In this document: one piece after another, positions 1 through 6,773 of the stretch
Position numbering within the stretch: position 1 is the first letter of the stretch
Layout: each line of letters begins with the position of its first letter
NCBI GenBank assembly: GCA_947441205.1
Contig: CANETM010000062.1
Coordinates: 1 to 8,724, forward strand
Source of the DNA: Bacteroidota bacterium
GTDB lineage: Bacteria > Bacteroidota > Bacteroidia > Chitinophagales > Chitinophagaceae
Direction of reading: 5' to 3'
Length of the DNA: 8,724 nt
Position numbers and translations under genes: made by a program
The notes under the pieces: model-generated
Told to the model about the DNA's origin: nothing
Databases searched by the model: none
The model's input: the letters and a program-made list of their open reading frames with translations, nothing else

Positions 1-514
1 ACAACTCTTCTAAAAAATGATCTGATGGTAGTCTAGCTTCCAAATCAAGGTCAATTTTTGCATCGGCAACAACTGCATTAACTAGTGTGGGAATGGAAGT
101 GTATGCATGATACTGTGTTAATGTTAAATCATGAGAGCCCCCTATGATAACTACTTTTTTATTTTGTAAAAGTAATTCCGAAATAACCGTTCGCAAAGCG
201 GCATAACTATCTTGAATAGATTGACCAATTTTTACATTACCCAAATCAGCTATGTTTACCTGAGCGTGCCAATAATATAAATTATAAAACGCAGCTCTAA
301 TCGCATCCGCTGCAGCATGACCATTTAATGCAAAACCAGCACCCCTGCATTCACCTGCCCCAATAATCACTAAATCGGCTTTAGAAATGTCTGGTAATTT
401 ACCCTGGTTAACACTAATGTGTTTGCCTAATTGAGTGTCCCTGTAGCCTTCATCCATGGATAAAAGGTCTAAATTAACAGGTTCTAAAAAGTCTTGAATT
501 GACGACAATGACAT
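1..514 (-). CDS. Formimidoylglutamase-like ureohydrolase (arginase family), C-terminus cut by window edge
   Basis: I read 171 codons from ATG at 512-514; the 3' end lies outside the window. An in-frame TAA three codons upstream supports this start. The protein begins MSLSSIQDFLEPVNLDLL and carries GGSHDLT at residues 125-131 and DAKID at 151-155. These line up with the arginase/agmatinase metal motifs GGDHS and DAHxD. Ureohydrolases hydrolyse guanidino or formimino groups with a two-Mn centre in the cytoplasm. The overall pattern (FLxPV start, GGSxDLT) resembles the divergent Bacteroidota group usually annotated formimidoylglutamase or arginase, but the substrate of that group is uncertain to me. 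The histidine of DAHxD is Lys153 here, so one expected metal ligand is missing and activity is doubtful. The gene follows the response regulator after 62 nt on the same strand and may be read through from it. I saw no good promoter in that gap. Confidence 0.82.
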   Translation of the reverse strand, partial: MSLSSIQDFLEPVNLDLLSMDEGYRDTQLGKHISVNQGKLPDISKADLVIIGAGECRGAGFALNGHAAADAIRAAFYNLYYWHAQVNIADLGNVKIGQSIQDSYAALRTVISELLLQNKKVVIIGGSHDLTLTQYHAYTSIPTLVNAVVADAKIDLDLEARLPSDHFLEEL

Positions 515-576
515 GAAAATGAATTAAACTCTATTCCTTAAACGAAAAATCATACAACAAATTGCCTCAAATGGAC

Positions 577-1278
577 CTAATCTTGGAATTTATAGCCAAC
601 TCCTCTAATTGAAATGAAATGTAATGGTTGTCGGGCGTCCTTTTCAAAATATTTTCTAAAATTCAGTATAAAATTATCAATGGTTCTCGTGTTTGGGAAT
701 ACATTATACCCCCAAACTGTTTTCAAAATTTGCTCCCTTGATATAACCGTATTTTTATGGTCAATGAGCAATTTTAATAGCATTCCTTCTTTTTTAGTCA
801 ATGTAATTTTTTCACCCAAATGCGTAGTTGCTTCTAAGGAAACAAAGTCAAAATAATTACCAGAAAATTGATAGGGTTCCACATTTAATATGGGTACAAA
901 AGAAGCGGCATTTGATTTTTGAATAAGTTTTGACACCCTTAATAAAAGTTCCTCTAAATTAAAGGGTTTAGTCATGTAATCATCTGCACCCAATTTTAAA
1001 CCTTGTATTTTATTTGCACTTGTATTTTTTGCACTTAATATTAAAATGGGCGTTTGATTATTATTAAGCCTAACCATTTCAGTTATTGAATAACCATCTA
1101 ATCCGGGCAGCATTACATCCAAAATAATTAAATCAAAATGAGCTTGTTCAATTTGTTGCAAGGCAGTAGGTCCATCAAATGCAGAACTTACATCGTAGCC
1201 TTCTAATTTTAAATTTAACTTTAAAGCATCGTGTAAATTCACTTCATCTTCAACCAATAAAATAGAATAATTAGACAT
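577..1278 (-). CDS. OmpR/PhoB-family response regulator
   Basis: This 233-residue cytoplasmic DNA-binding response regulator is the partner of the kinase encoded just upstream. The receiver domain (about 4-118) shows the acidic pair D11/E12, the phospho-acceptor D54 in ILDVMLPGLDG, S82 in the Thr/Ser switch position, and K104 in the KPF motif. The winged-helix output domain (about 135-231) ends with the characteristic RGVGYKF. Length and domain order are normal for OmpR/PhoB proteins, which bind tandem DNA repeats when phosphorylated. The ATG at 1276-1278 lies 4 nt after the kinase TAA, so the two are almost certainly co-transcribed and translationally coupled. The regulon cannot be read from sequence. 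Sharing a transcript with gldH invites a link to the cell envelope or motility, which is inference. Confidence 0.95.
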   Translation of the reverse strand: MSNYSILLVEDEVNLHDALKLNLKLEGYDVSSAFDGPTALQQIEQAHFDLIILDVMLPGLDGYSITEMVRLNNNQTPILILSAKNTSANKIQGLKLGADDYMTKPFNLEELLLRVSKLIQKSNAASFVPILNVEPYQFSGNYFDFVSLEATTHLGEKITLTKKEGMLLKLLIDHKNTVISREQILKTVWGYNVFPNTRTIDNFILNFRKYFEKDARQPLHFISIRGVGYKFQD

Positions 1279-1282
1279 ACAA

Positions 1283-2263
1283 TTATGAAAAATAAGTGAA
1301 TGTAAATATACTTCCTTGGGGAGTATTGGCGGTTACTTCCAAGGATCCATGATGAAACCTTGCAATACGGTTACAAAGGTACAAACCAAGCCCAGTACCT
1401 TTTGTAGTTCTTGTATATTCAGCTCCAACACGATAAAATTTTTCAAATATTTTATCCTTATCGCTTATCGGAACACCAACACCTTCATCCATTACCTGCA
1501 TTTGTATTTTGTCATTGTCCTGATGTAAATGAATAGTTACAAGCGAACCTACACTTGAATATTTGATGGCATTATCAATTAAATTATTAAGCAATAATTG
1601 TAATAAAACCGACTCCCCTTTTATTTGAATAGCTGGCTCAATGTAAGCTTGAAAATTTCTATCTGAGAAGCGGTTTTTGAAATTTTTGACCGTATTTTCA
1701 ACTATAATGGATAAGTCAATCTCCTGGGTATTTGCCTTGTATTCACCCATATCAAGCTGAGAAGCTAATAAAATATTATTACACAAATTGTCCAACCTTT
1801 GTGTTTCTGATAAGGACACTTCAAGCATTTTCTTTTGCTGATCAATATCCAATGTTCTCTTTAATAAAGTTTCTAAATTTAATTGGGTTATGGCTATCGG
1901 CGTTTTTAACTCATGCGTAACCGCCATCATGAAATTTTGTTGCTGATTGGAATAACGAATTTGCTTTATTAATGAGCGATAAACATAAATAGCACCTAAT
2001 AAAAATAAAAATAAAATAGTGAGCCCTTCGCCAATATACTGTTTATTTTTTCTCAGTTGAAAGTCCTGAATATCGTTAACTTTTTGCTTGATGGCAGGAT
2101 CATTTGATTGAAAAGTCCCAAATTTTATATTTGCAATTTGATCATTTTGCTTAACCAATGCAATATACCACCATAATAATGCAGCAACCATATAGGCTAA
2201 AAATAACCAGTAAAATAGTCGAACAAATTGGAGTTTACTTATTTTTTGCAAGCGACTTATCAT
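1283..2263 (-). CDS. Two-component sensor histidine kinase
   Basis: This 326-residue inner-membrane kinase is the cognate sensor for the downstream response regulator. Two hydrophobic segments (about 15-37 and 80-99) flank a short periplasmic stretch of roughly 40 residues with no recognisable sensor domain. There is no HAMP domain; the second helix runs through a short linker into the dimerisation domain. The H-box is THELKTPI with phospho-acceptor H117. The ATPase domain has the N-box (LLLNNLIDNAIKYS, N227 and N231), G1 (DEGVGV, 259-264), F-box (FEKFYR, 273-278) and G2 (GTGLGL, 289-294), so the catalytic core looks intact. Its ATG overlaps the gldH TGA as ATGA (2260-2263), a translational-coupling arrangement. 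The stimulus is unknown. The small periplasmic loop suggests sensing in or near the membrane, or through a partner, possibly the neighbouring lipoprotein (inference). Confidence 0.95.
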   Translation of the reverse strand: MISRLQKISKLQFVRLFYWLFLAYMVAALLWWYIALVKQNDQIANIKFGTFQSNDPAIKQKVNDIQDFQLRKNKQYIGEGLTILFLFLLGAIYVYRSLIKQIRYSNQQQNFMMAVTHELKTPIAITQLNLETLLKRTLDIDQQKKMLEVSLSETQRLDNLCNNILLASQLDMGEYKANTQEIDLSIIVENTVKNFKNRFSDRNFQAYIEPAIQIKGESVLLQLLLNNLIDNAIKYSSVGSLVTIHLHQDNDKIQMQVMDEGVGVPISDKDKIFEKFYRVGAEYTRTTKGTGLGLYLCNRIARFHHGSLEVTANTPQGSIFTFTYFS

Positions 2264-2751
2264 GGTAAAACTTTTTCAACTCTTATACCAGTTGACAAAA
2301 TATTTTCAAGCGGGTCTTCGCGCATTGTATGCTCAAGAACGAATGTATATAACCCTTTACTGAAATGAATGGGCTCAGCACCTATCGGAATTCTTTGATC
2401 AAATATATCATCCATTCCAGTTCCTAGCCAACCTTTTTCGTCATCTGCTAAATTTAAATTTAAGGATTGTTTGGTGACTGATTTATCTGGTGCAATGGTA
2501 TTAAGTTGAAGCCAAATATTTTTATAATTATAGGCATTGTGATGTCTTATCACAAAATATACTTTGTAGGCAGCACTAGTATCAGTGATTTCAAATTGAT
2601 ATTTGTTAGCTTGCTTGGAAGCCCAGTTATGTGTAGGGTAAATGGTATTTTGTTCATACAATTGCTTGGTTTGACAACCAGCCATGATGAGTATCAACAT
2701 GAATAATGCTAAGCTTATGGATAAACTACTGCGCTGCATTTTATAAAACAT
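2260..2751 (-). CDS. gldH: Gliding motility lipoprotein GldH-like
   Basis: This 163-residue predicted lipoprotein has an N-terminal hydrophobic signal (about residues 9-25) ending in a lipobox, MAGC, with lipidated Cys26. The mature part resembles GldH as I remember it: an NxYxYKN segment (72-78), LADDEKGWLGTGMDDI (101-116), then GLYTFVLEHTMREDPLENI and GIRVEKV near the end. GldH is a Bacteroidota lipoprotein required for gliding in Flavobacterium johnsoniae; its biochemical role is not defined. It is also found in species not known to glide. The length fits the family. The start is ambiguous: ATG at 2751 overlaps the yicC end by 11 nt, while Met5 (2739) begins 1 nt after the yicC stop and gives the cleaner signal peptide (MQRSS). 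Its TGA overlaps the kinase ATG. The coupling to yicC and to a two-component pair is the notable context. Confidence 0.85.
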   Translation of the reverse strand: MFYKMQRSSLSISLALFMLILIMAGCQTKQLYEQNTIYPTHNWASKQANKYQFEITDTSAAYKVYFVIRHHNAYNYKNIWLQLNTIAPDKSVTKQSLNLNLADDEKGWLGTGMDDIFDQRIPIGAEPIHFSKGLYTFVLEHTMREDPLENILSTGIRVEKVLP

Positions 2752-3616
2752 TTAAAATTTGTTCTTTTGCCTTTTCCAATTCGTCCTTCATTAATATTAC
2801 GGACTTTTGAATTTCGATATCATTCGCTTTTGAACCTGTAGTATTAATTTCGCGGCCCATTTCTTGTATAATAAAAGAAAGTTTTTTCCCTTTAGAAGGT
2901 TCTTTTTCTTTTAAAACATCCTTGAAGTAATTACAATGATTTGTGAGTCTTACTTTTTCTTCCGAGATATCAATTTTTTCGATATAATATATTAGCTCCT
3001 GTTCCAAACGGTTGTTATCATATTTATCGGCACCAACATGCTGTTCAAGTAATTTTGTAAGCCCCTCCCTTATTTTGATTCTTCTGTTAGGTTCATGAAC
3101 GGCAATGTTCGCTTGTTGTGCTTCAATAGCAGCAACTCGTTCTAATAAATCTTTTTCAATTGATTTGCCTTCTTCAATTCGGTGCAATATTAATTGCTCA
3201 ATAGCTACTTGCAACAAATCCGATATTGCTTTCCATTCCTGATCTGTTATAACTTCATTAGTAGAGGTAACAACATCGGGTAATTTCAAAAGCGTACTTA
3301 ATAAATTCTCTTTTTCAATACCTAATTCATTTGCTAATTCAATGATTGGCTGATAATAGGATTTAGCTAATGCCGTGTTAATACTTACTGGCCTAGCTAC
3401 CCCATTTGATTTAACTGAAATATTGCATTCAACACTACCTCTAAATAAACCTTCGTTTAATTTATTTCTTATTTCAATTTCATAAGGTTTAAGAAGCGAT
3501 GGTATATTTAATCTTAAGTCAAATTGTTTACCATTTAATGACTTTACTTCAATTAAAATAGTCTTGTCATTATGGTTAATTTCCGCACGCCCATATCCTG
3601 TCATTGAATGCAACAT
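2741..3616 (-). CDS. yicC: YicC family endoribonuclease-like protein
   Basis: This 291-residue protein starts MLHSMTGYGRAE, the hallmark of the YicC family. The YicC N-terminal domain covers about residues 1-155. The C-terminal DUF1732 region includes DISEEKVRLTNH (216-227) and QEMGREINTTGSKAN (251-265). The length is typical. Family members are cytoplasmic; E. coli YicC has been linked to RNA cleavage and small-RNA turnover, so an endoribonuclease role is likely but not proven for this protein. The ATG at 3614-3616 is preceded by AAAGG with a 6-nt gap, an unusually good Shine-Dalgarno sequence for this phylum, and that AAAGG lies in one arm of a perfect inverted repeat. It is the first gene of the minus-strand cluster yicC-gldH-kinase-regulator. 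Its end overlaps gldH by 11 nt if the upstream gldH start is used. Confidence 0.93.
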   Translation of the reverse strand: MLHSMTGYGRAEINHNDKTILIEVKSLNGKQFDLRLNIPSLLKPYEIEIRNKLNEGLFRGSVECNISVKSNGVARPVSINTALAKSYYQPIIELANELGIEKENLLSTLLKLPDVVTSTNEVITDQEWKAISDLLQVAIEQLILHRIEEGKSIEKDLLERVAAIEAQQANIAVHEPNRRIKIREGLTKLLEQHVGADKYDNNRLEQELIYYIEKIDISEEKVRLTNHCNYFKDVLKEKEPSKGKKLSFIIQEMGREINTTGSKANDIEIQKSVILMKDELEKAKEQILNVL

Positions 3617-3618
3617 AA

Positions 3619-3647
3619 TATACCTTTATTTAGTGTTTAAAGGTATA
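3619..3647. promoter_or_regulatory. Perfect 10-bp inverted repeat over the yicC ribosome-binding site
   Basis: The arms TATACCTTTA (3619-3628) and TAAAGGTATA (3638-3647) are perfect complements around a 9-nt spacer. The repeat ends 2 bp before the yicC ATG. On the yicC strand the downstream arm holds AAAGG, the likely Shine-Dalgarno sequence. In a transcript that starts upstream, the hairpin would hide the ribosome-binding site. Alternatively the upstream arm contains TACCTTTA, one mismatch from the Bacteroidota -7 element, with TTTG 16 bp further upstream (a short spacing). In that case the repeat would be a DNA operator over the promoter. The sequence cannot decide between these, and chance in A+T-rich DNA is possible. 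Confidence 0.45.
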
Positions 3648-3673
3648 AAATTATAAGTAAGCAAAGGCATTTT

Positions 3674-4414
3674 TTAAAAATCAATGCCCATAAAATTCTT
3701 CTTTTTTTGCTGGTACTGAATAAAATCAAAAGTATACAACTTTCCAGGTCTATGTGTCACTTCGGTTTCCATTTCATCAGTGTCATTTAAAAAGCCCATA
3801 GAAGCAAATTTTTTCCTAAAATTTCGCCTATCTAACTTGACATTAAGTATTGCTTCATATACATTTTGAAGTTGTCTAAGTGAAAATTTAACAGGTAATA
3901 AATTAAAGGCGAGCGGTTGCTCTTGAATTCGTTTTTGCAACCATTTAATACAAACCTCTAAAATAAGTTGGTGATCGAAAGCCATATCATTTACCTGGTT
4001 AACGGTATGCCATTTTAGCTCATTATCGTGCAATAAAAGTGAATGATGTTTGGTATTTAATAAAGAAGCATATACAGTGGTAACCACTCTGCCGCCAGGA
4101 TGACGATCAGGTTTACTAAAAGTGTGCACTTGTTCCAAGAAAACATCTGACATGCCGGTTCTTTGTTTTAAAACCCTTAGTGCCGCTGAATCCAAATCCT
4201 CATTTGCATGAACTTTATCGCCTAAAAGTGACAATTTATCTTGATATTCCTTTAAATCACTCTTAATCAAGAGTACCATTAAAGAGTTTTGATTAAAACC
4301 AAAAATTACACAATCCACTGTTAAGGGTACTGGGGTATAGGAGTTAACTAACTCTTGGGCATCATTATTGTCCATAGCTATGTTATTAGCTATAACATGG
4401 TTGGGTTCAATCAT
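3674..4414 (-). CDS. NUDIX-like transcriptional regulator (NrtR-like fold, catalytically degenerate)
   Basis: From ATG at 4412-4414 this is a 246-residue protein with an N-terminal NUDIX-like domain (about 30-160) and a C-terminal winged helix-turn-helix (about 165-235, around FSLRQLQNVYEAILNVKLDRRNFRKKF). That order is typical of the NrtR group of repressors, in which the NUDIX fold binds a ligand (ADP-ribose in NAD-related NrtRs, sugar-related ligands in some Bacteroidota members). The NUDIX box is degenerate: where REUxEExGU is expected it reads RVLKQRTGM (80-88), so the catalytic glutamates are replaced and hydrolysis is unlikely. A TTG two codons upstream is a weaker start. Met14 (ATG at 4373-4375) is a real alternative, because the leading 13 residues are not needed for the fold. 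It is divergent from ligA and 57 nt upstream of yicC on the same strand. The target is unknown. Confidence 0.85.
   Translation of the reverse strand: MIEPNHVIANNIAMDNNDAQELVNSYTPVPLTVDCVIFGFNQNSLMVLLIKSDLKEYQDKLSLLGDKVHANEDLDSAALRVLKQRTGMSDVFLEQVHTFSKPDRHPGGRVVTTVYASLLNTKHHSLLLHDNELKWHTVNQVNDMAFDHQLILEVCIKWLQKRIQEQPLAFNLLPVKFSLRQLQNVYEAILNVKLDRRNFRKKFASMGFLNDTDEMETEVTHRPGKLYTFDFIQYQQKKKNFMGIDF
4380..4398. promoter_or_regulatory. Candidate operator: 19-bp palindrome at the start of the NUDIX regulator gene
   Basis: ATGTTAT and ATAACAT are perfect 7-bp arms around a 5-bp spacer. If translation starts at 4414 the site lies inside codons 6-12. If it starts at Met14 (4375), the palindrome sits 4 bp before the start codon, a natural place for autorepression. 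A weak promoter match, TTG-N17-TATGATTG (one mismatch in the -7 element, overlapping the 4414 ATG), would put the transcript start near 4400 and fits the second reading. I found no second copy next to ligA or yicC. Confidence 0.3.
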
Positions 4415-4498
4415 AAGCAATTAAAATAATAGCAATCGAATACCAAAATACGAAATAAAAGAATAAAACAATTTGTAATTTAGCGGACATTTATCATC

Positions 4499-6580
4499 AT
4501 GTATACAAAAGATCAAATAATAAGGCTTCAAGCTTCTACGAAGGAGTTCATACAGAACCCTGATAATATAGATATTATTGAACTTAGGAAATTATTAAAA
4601 TTTCATGAATACCAATATTATGTTACAGCTCAGCCTTTGATTAGTGATTATGAGTATGATTCATTATACCAGTATCTTAAAAACTTAGAAACCGCAAATC
4701 CCGAGTTGATTGTAAATGATTCTCCTACTCAGCGAGTGGGAAATAGTTTAAATAATAGTTTTGAAACGGTTGCTCATTTGGTTCCTATGTTAAGTTTGGA
4801 AAACAGTTATAATGCCGAAGACTTGAATGACTTTCATAGAAAAGCATGCGAAGGGGCATTGTTAGATCATATTACCTATTGTGTTGAACCTAAGTTTGAT
4901 GGCGCAAGTATTTCATTGATTTACGAAAACGATTTATTAGTCCGAGCATGCACAAGAGGTGACGGTGTTGCAGGAGAAGACATCACACAAAACATCAAAC
5001 AAATAAAATCTATTCCCTTAAGTATTCCCATGAAAGCTATGGGTATACAACAAATGGAAATAAGAGGTGAGGTAATTATGAGCAAGAAGTCCTTTGATGA
5101 TTTTAATGAAAAATTAAAAGCTAATAATATTGCTCCTTTAGCAAATCCACGTAACGCAGCAGCGGGAAGTTTAAGAATGAAGGATCCAAGAGAAGTAGCT
5201 AACAGAAATTTAGACGCGTTCATTTACCATATTAGCTACTATACCTTAATACAAAATGCGGTTGTTCCTGAATTATTAAAATCACATAGTGGGTCGCTGG
5301 AATTGCTTTGGAATATAGGTTTCAGGTCGCCACAAAAAGAAAAAAAAGTATTTTCAAATATACTTGGGGTAATTCAATTTTGCAATGAATTTGAAGTTGA
5401 ACGTGACACTCTGCCTTATGAAATTGATGGCTTAGTGATAAAAATTAATGATTTCGCTTTGCAAGAAAAATTAGGCATGACCTCGCACCATCCAAGGTGG
5501 GCCATTGCTTATAAGTTTAAAGCACGCCAAGCAACAACCATATTAGAAAATGTAGAATTTCAAGTGGGTCGTACAGGCGCCGTTACACCTGTTGCAAAAT
5601 TAAAAGCTGTAGCCATTGGAGGCGTAACCGTTTCAAGTATTTCAATGCATAACGAGGAATATATTAGAGAAAAAGATTTGCGTTTAGGCGATACCGTGAT
5701 TATTGAAAGAGCCGGCGATGTAATCCCTCAAATTGTGCAATCCATCCCTACGCTTAGGAAAGGGAATGAACAAATAATCACCTTCCCAACCACTTGTCCC
5801 GTTTGTGATTATGCTTTAGAAAAAGAAGAAACAGAAGCAGTATGGCGATGCAATAATCCTTTATGTTCAGCACAAATTGTAGAAAGAATTATACATTTTG
5901 TGAGCAAGGATGCAATGGATATTAAAAGTTTTGGTGACGCTAATATTAGAAAGTTTTATGAATTAGGTTTACTTGAAAATATACCACAGATATATCATTT
6001 AAATTTTGATGTCATTGGAAACTTAGAAGGCTTTGGAAAGAAAAGTGTAGACAATTTAAAAGCCGCCATTGAGGCATCTAAAGAACAACCTTTATATCGT
6101 TTAATTTATGCACTAGGTATTCGTTTTGTAGGTGAGACAACTGCAAAAACAATTGCTTCACATATTCATCATATTTTAGATTTAGAAATTTTAACTGAGG
6201 AGCAATTGCAAGCCTATGATGATGTAGGTGTTAAAGTGGCAAAAAGTATTTATCAATATTTTCATGAAGAAAAAAATATTGCGCTTATAAAAGAATTAGA
6301 AGCATTGGGCTTAAATATGATACAAACCAATGCTACAGCGGTTGATGGAAATTTATCGGGTTTAAACTTTTTGTTCACAGGTACCCTTACACAATTAAAA
6401 CGCTCCGACGCCGAAGCAATGGTAGAAGCACGTGGAGGACATATATTAAGTGGCGTGAGCAGTAAATTAAACTACTTAGTAGTTGGCGAAGACGCCGGCA
6501 GTAAATTAGAGAAGGCCAAAAAAATAGCTACCATTAAAATTATATCAGAAGCAGATTTTGTAGACTTGATTAACAAATAA
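4499..6580 (+). CDS. ligA: NAD+-dependent DNA ligase LigA
   Basis: This 693-residue enzyme seals nicks in duplex DNA during replication and repair, using NAD+ to form an enzyme-AMP intermediate and releasing NMN. The domains appear in standard order. The Ia NMN-binding region (about 30-70) contains YY and ISDYEYD. The adenylation domain has nucleophile Lys132 in EPKFDG, then TRGDGVAGEDITQN (152-165), EIRGEV and ANPRNAAAGSLR (215-226). The OB fold (about 345-425) includes VGRTGAVTPVAKL. The zinc finger ligands are C433, C436, C451 and C456. Helix-hairpin-helix motifs span about 505-600, and the C-terminal BRCT domain about 617-693. Length is normal and no key residue is missing. ATG at 4499 gives the expected N-terminus; no Shine-Dalgarno and no convincing promoter was seen upstream. 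Its TAA (6578-6580) is the first three bases of a long inverted repeat. It is the only plus-strand gene of the window. Confidence 0.98.
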   Translation: MYTKDQIIRLQASTKEFIQNPDNIDIIELRKLLKFHEYQYYVTAQPLISDYEYDSLYQYLKNLETANPELIVNDSPTQRVGNSLNNSFETVAHLVPMLSLENSYNAEDLNDFHRKACEGALLDHITYCVEPKFDGASISLIYENDLLVRACTRGDGVAGEDITQNIKQIKSIPLSIPMKAMGIQQMEIRGEVIMSKKSFDDFNEKLKANNIAPLANPRNAAAGSLRMKDPREVANRNLDAFIYHISYYTLIQNAVVPELLKSHSGSLELLWNIGFRSPQKEKKVFSNILGVIQFCNEFEVERDTLPYEIDGLVIKINDFALQEKLGMTSHHPRWAIAYKFKARQATTILENVEFQVGRTGAVTPVAKLKAVAIGGVTVSSISMHNEEYIREKDLRLGDTVIIERAGDVIPQIVQSIPTLRKGNEQIITFPTTCPVCDYALEKEETEAVWRCNNPLCSAQIVERIIHFVSKDAMDIKSFGDANIRKFYELGLLENIPQIYHLNFDVIGNLEGFGKKSVDNLKAAIEASKEQPLYRLIYALGIRFVGETTAKTIASHIHHILDLEILTEEQLQAYDDVGVKVAKSIYQYFHEEKNIALIKELEALGLNMIQTNATAVDGNLSGLNFLFTGTLTQLKRSDAEAMVEARGGHILSGVSSKLNYLVVGEDAGSKLEKAKKIATIKIISEADFVDLINK

Positions 6581-6758
6581 GAAGCCAAATGCATTTTTGA
6601 TTCTGAACTTTGAGTCATAGCGTAAAGAAATATATAAATTAGAACGTTAATAAAGTCTGCATGTCTGAGCACGAAGTGCGAGTTCAGACTTTTAGTTCTT
6701 ATTTATATTTTTTAGCGACCATGACGATAGAGAAGAATAAAATGCATTTGGCTTCTTA
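6578..6758. repeat. 181-bp quasi-palindrome with perfect 20-bp terminal inverted repeats between ligA and asd
   Basis: The ends are exact 20-bp inverted repeats (6578-6597 and 6739-6758, beginning TAAGAAGCCAAATGC). The interior is also partly self-complementary with small gaps: ATTCT, GTCAT, TAAA/AAATATA, AGAAC and AAAGTCTG blocks occur in the left half, with their complements in mirrored order in the right half. Either strand could therefore fold into one long interrupted hairpin. The left end contains the ligA stop codon, and the right end stops 15 bp before the asd stop codon. It encodes no plausible protein. It could be a non-autonomous MITE- or REP-like element, or a bidirectional terminator for the two convergent genes. 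The flanking TA at each end is part of the repeat and so does not prove a target-site duplication. Confidence 0.8.
6652..6700 (+). terminator. Apical hairpin of the palindrome, possible ligA terminator
   Basis: At the centre, GTCTGA-GCAC (6663-6672) pairs with GTGC (6676-6679) and TCAGAC (6684-6689) around a GAA loop, leaving four unpaired bases on one side. It is followed by TTTTAGTTCTT on the plus strand. A competing fold pairs AAAGTCTG (6652-6659) with CAGACTTT (6685-6692). Position after ligA and the T-rich tail suit a terminator; the T tract is interrupted, so strength is uncertain. On the minus strand it could also serve asd. Confidence 0.4.
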
Positions 6759-6773
6759 AAAAAGTGAATAGAC

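Noticed and set aside
515..576. A separate promoter for the ureohydrolase gene
   Set aside because: TTTG is present but no TAnnTTTG follows at suitable spacing; read-through from the regulator gene is simpler.
3666..3688. GGCAT/ATGCC inverted repeat at the end of the NUDIX gene as a terminator
   Set aside because: Only a 5-bp stem around an A/T run containing the stop codon, with no T tract after it; too weak to call.
4476..4483. TAATTTAG as the ligA -7 promoter element
   Set aside because: One mismatch to TAnnTTTG and no TTTG at the right distance upstream; not reported as a feature.
4921..5223. Minus-strand ORF of 100 codons inside ligA
   Set aside because: It is antisense to the conserved adenylation domain, with no recognisable protein features.
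6472..6672. Minus-strand ORF of 66 codons across the ligA end and the palindrome
   Set aside because: It is antisense to the ligA BRCT region and runs into the repeat; no domain or start signal supports it.
6576..6760. TA target-site duplication proving transposition of the palindrome
   Set aside because: TA is part of the perfect inverted repeat at both ends, so a duplication cannot be distinguished from the repeat itself.
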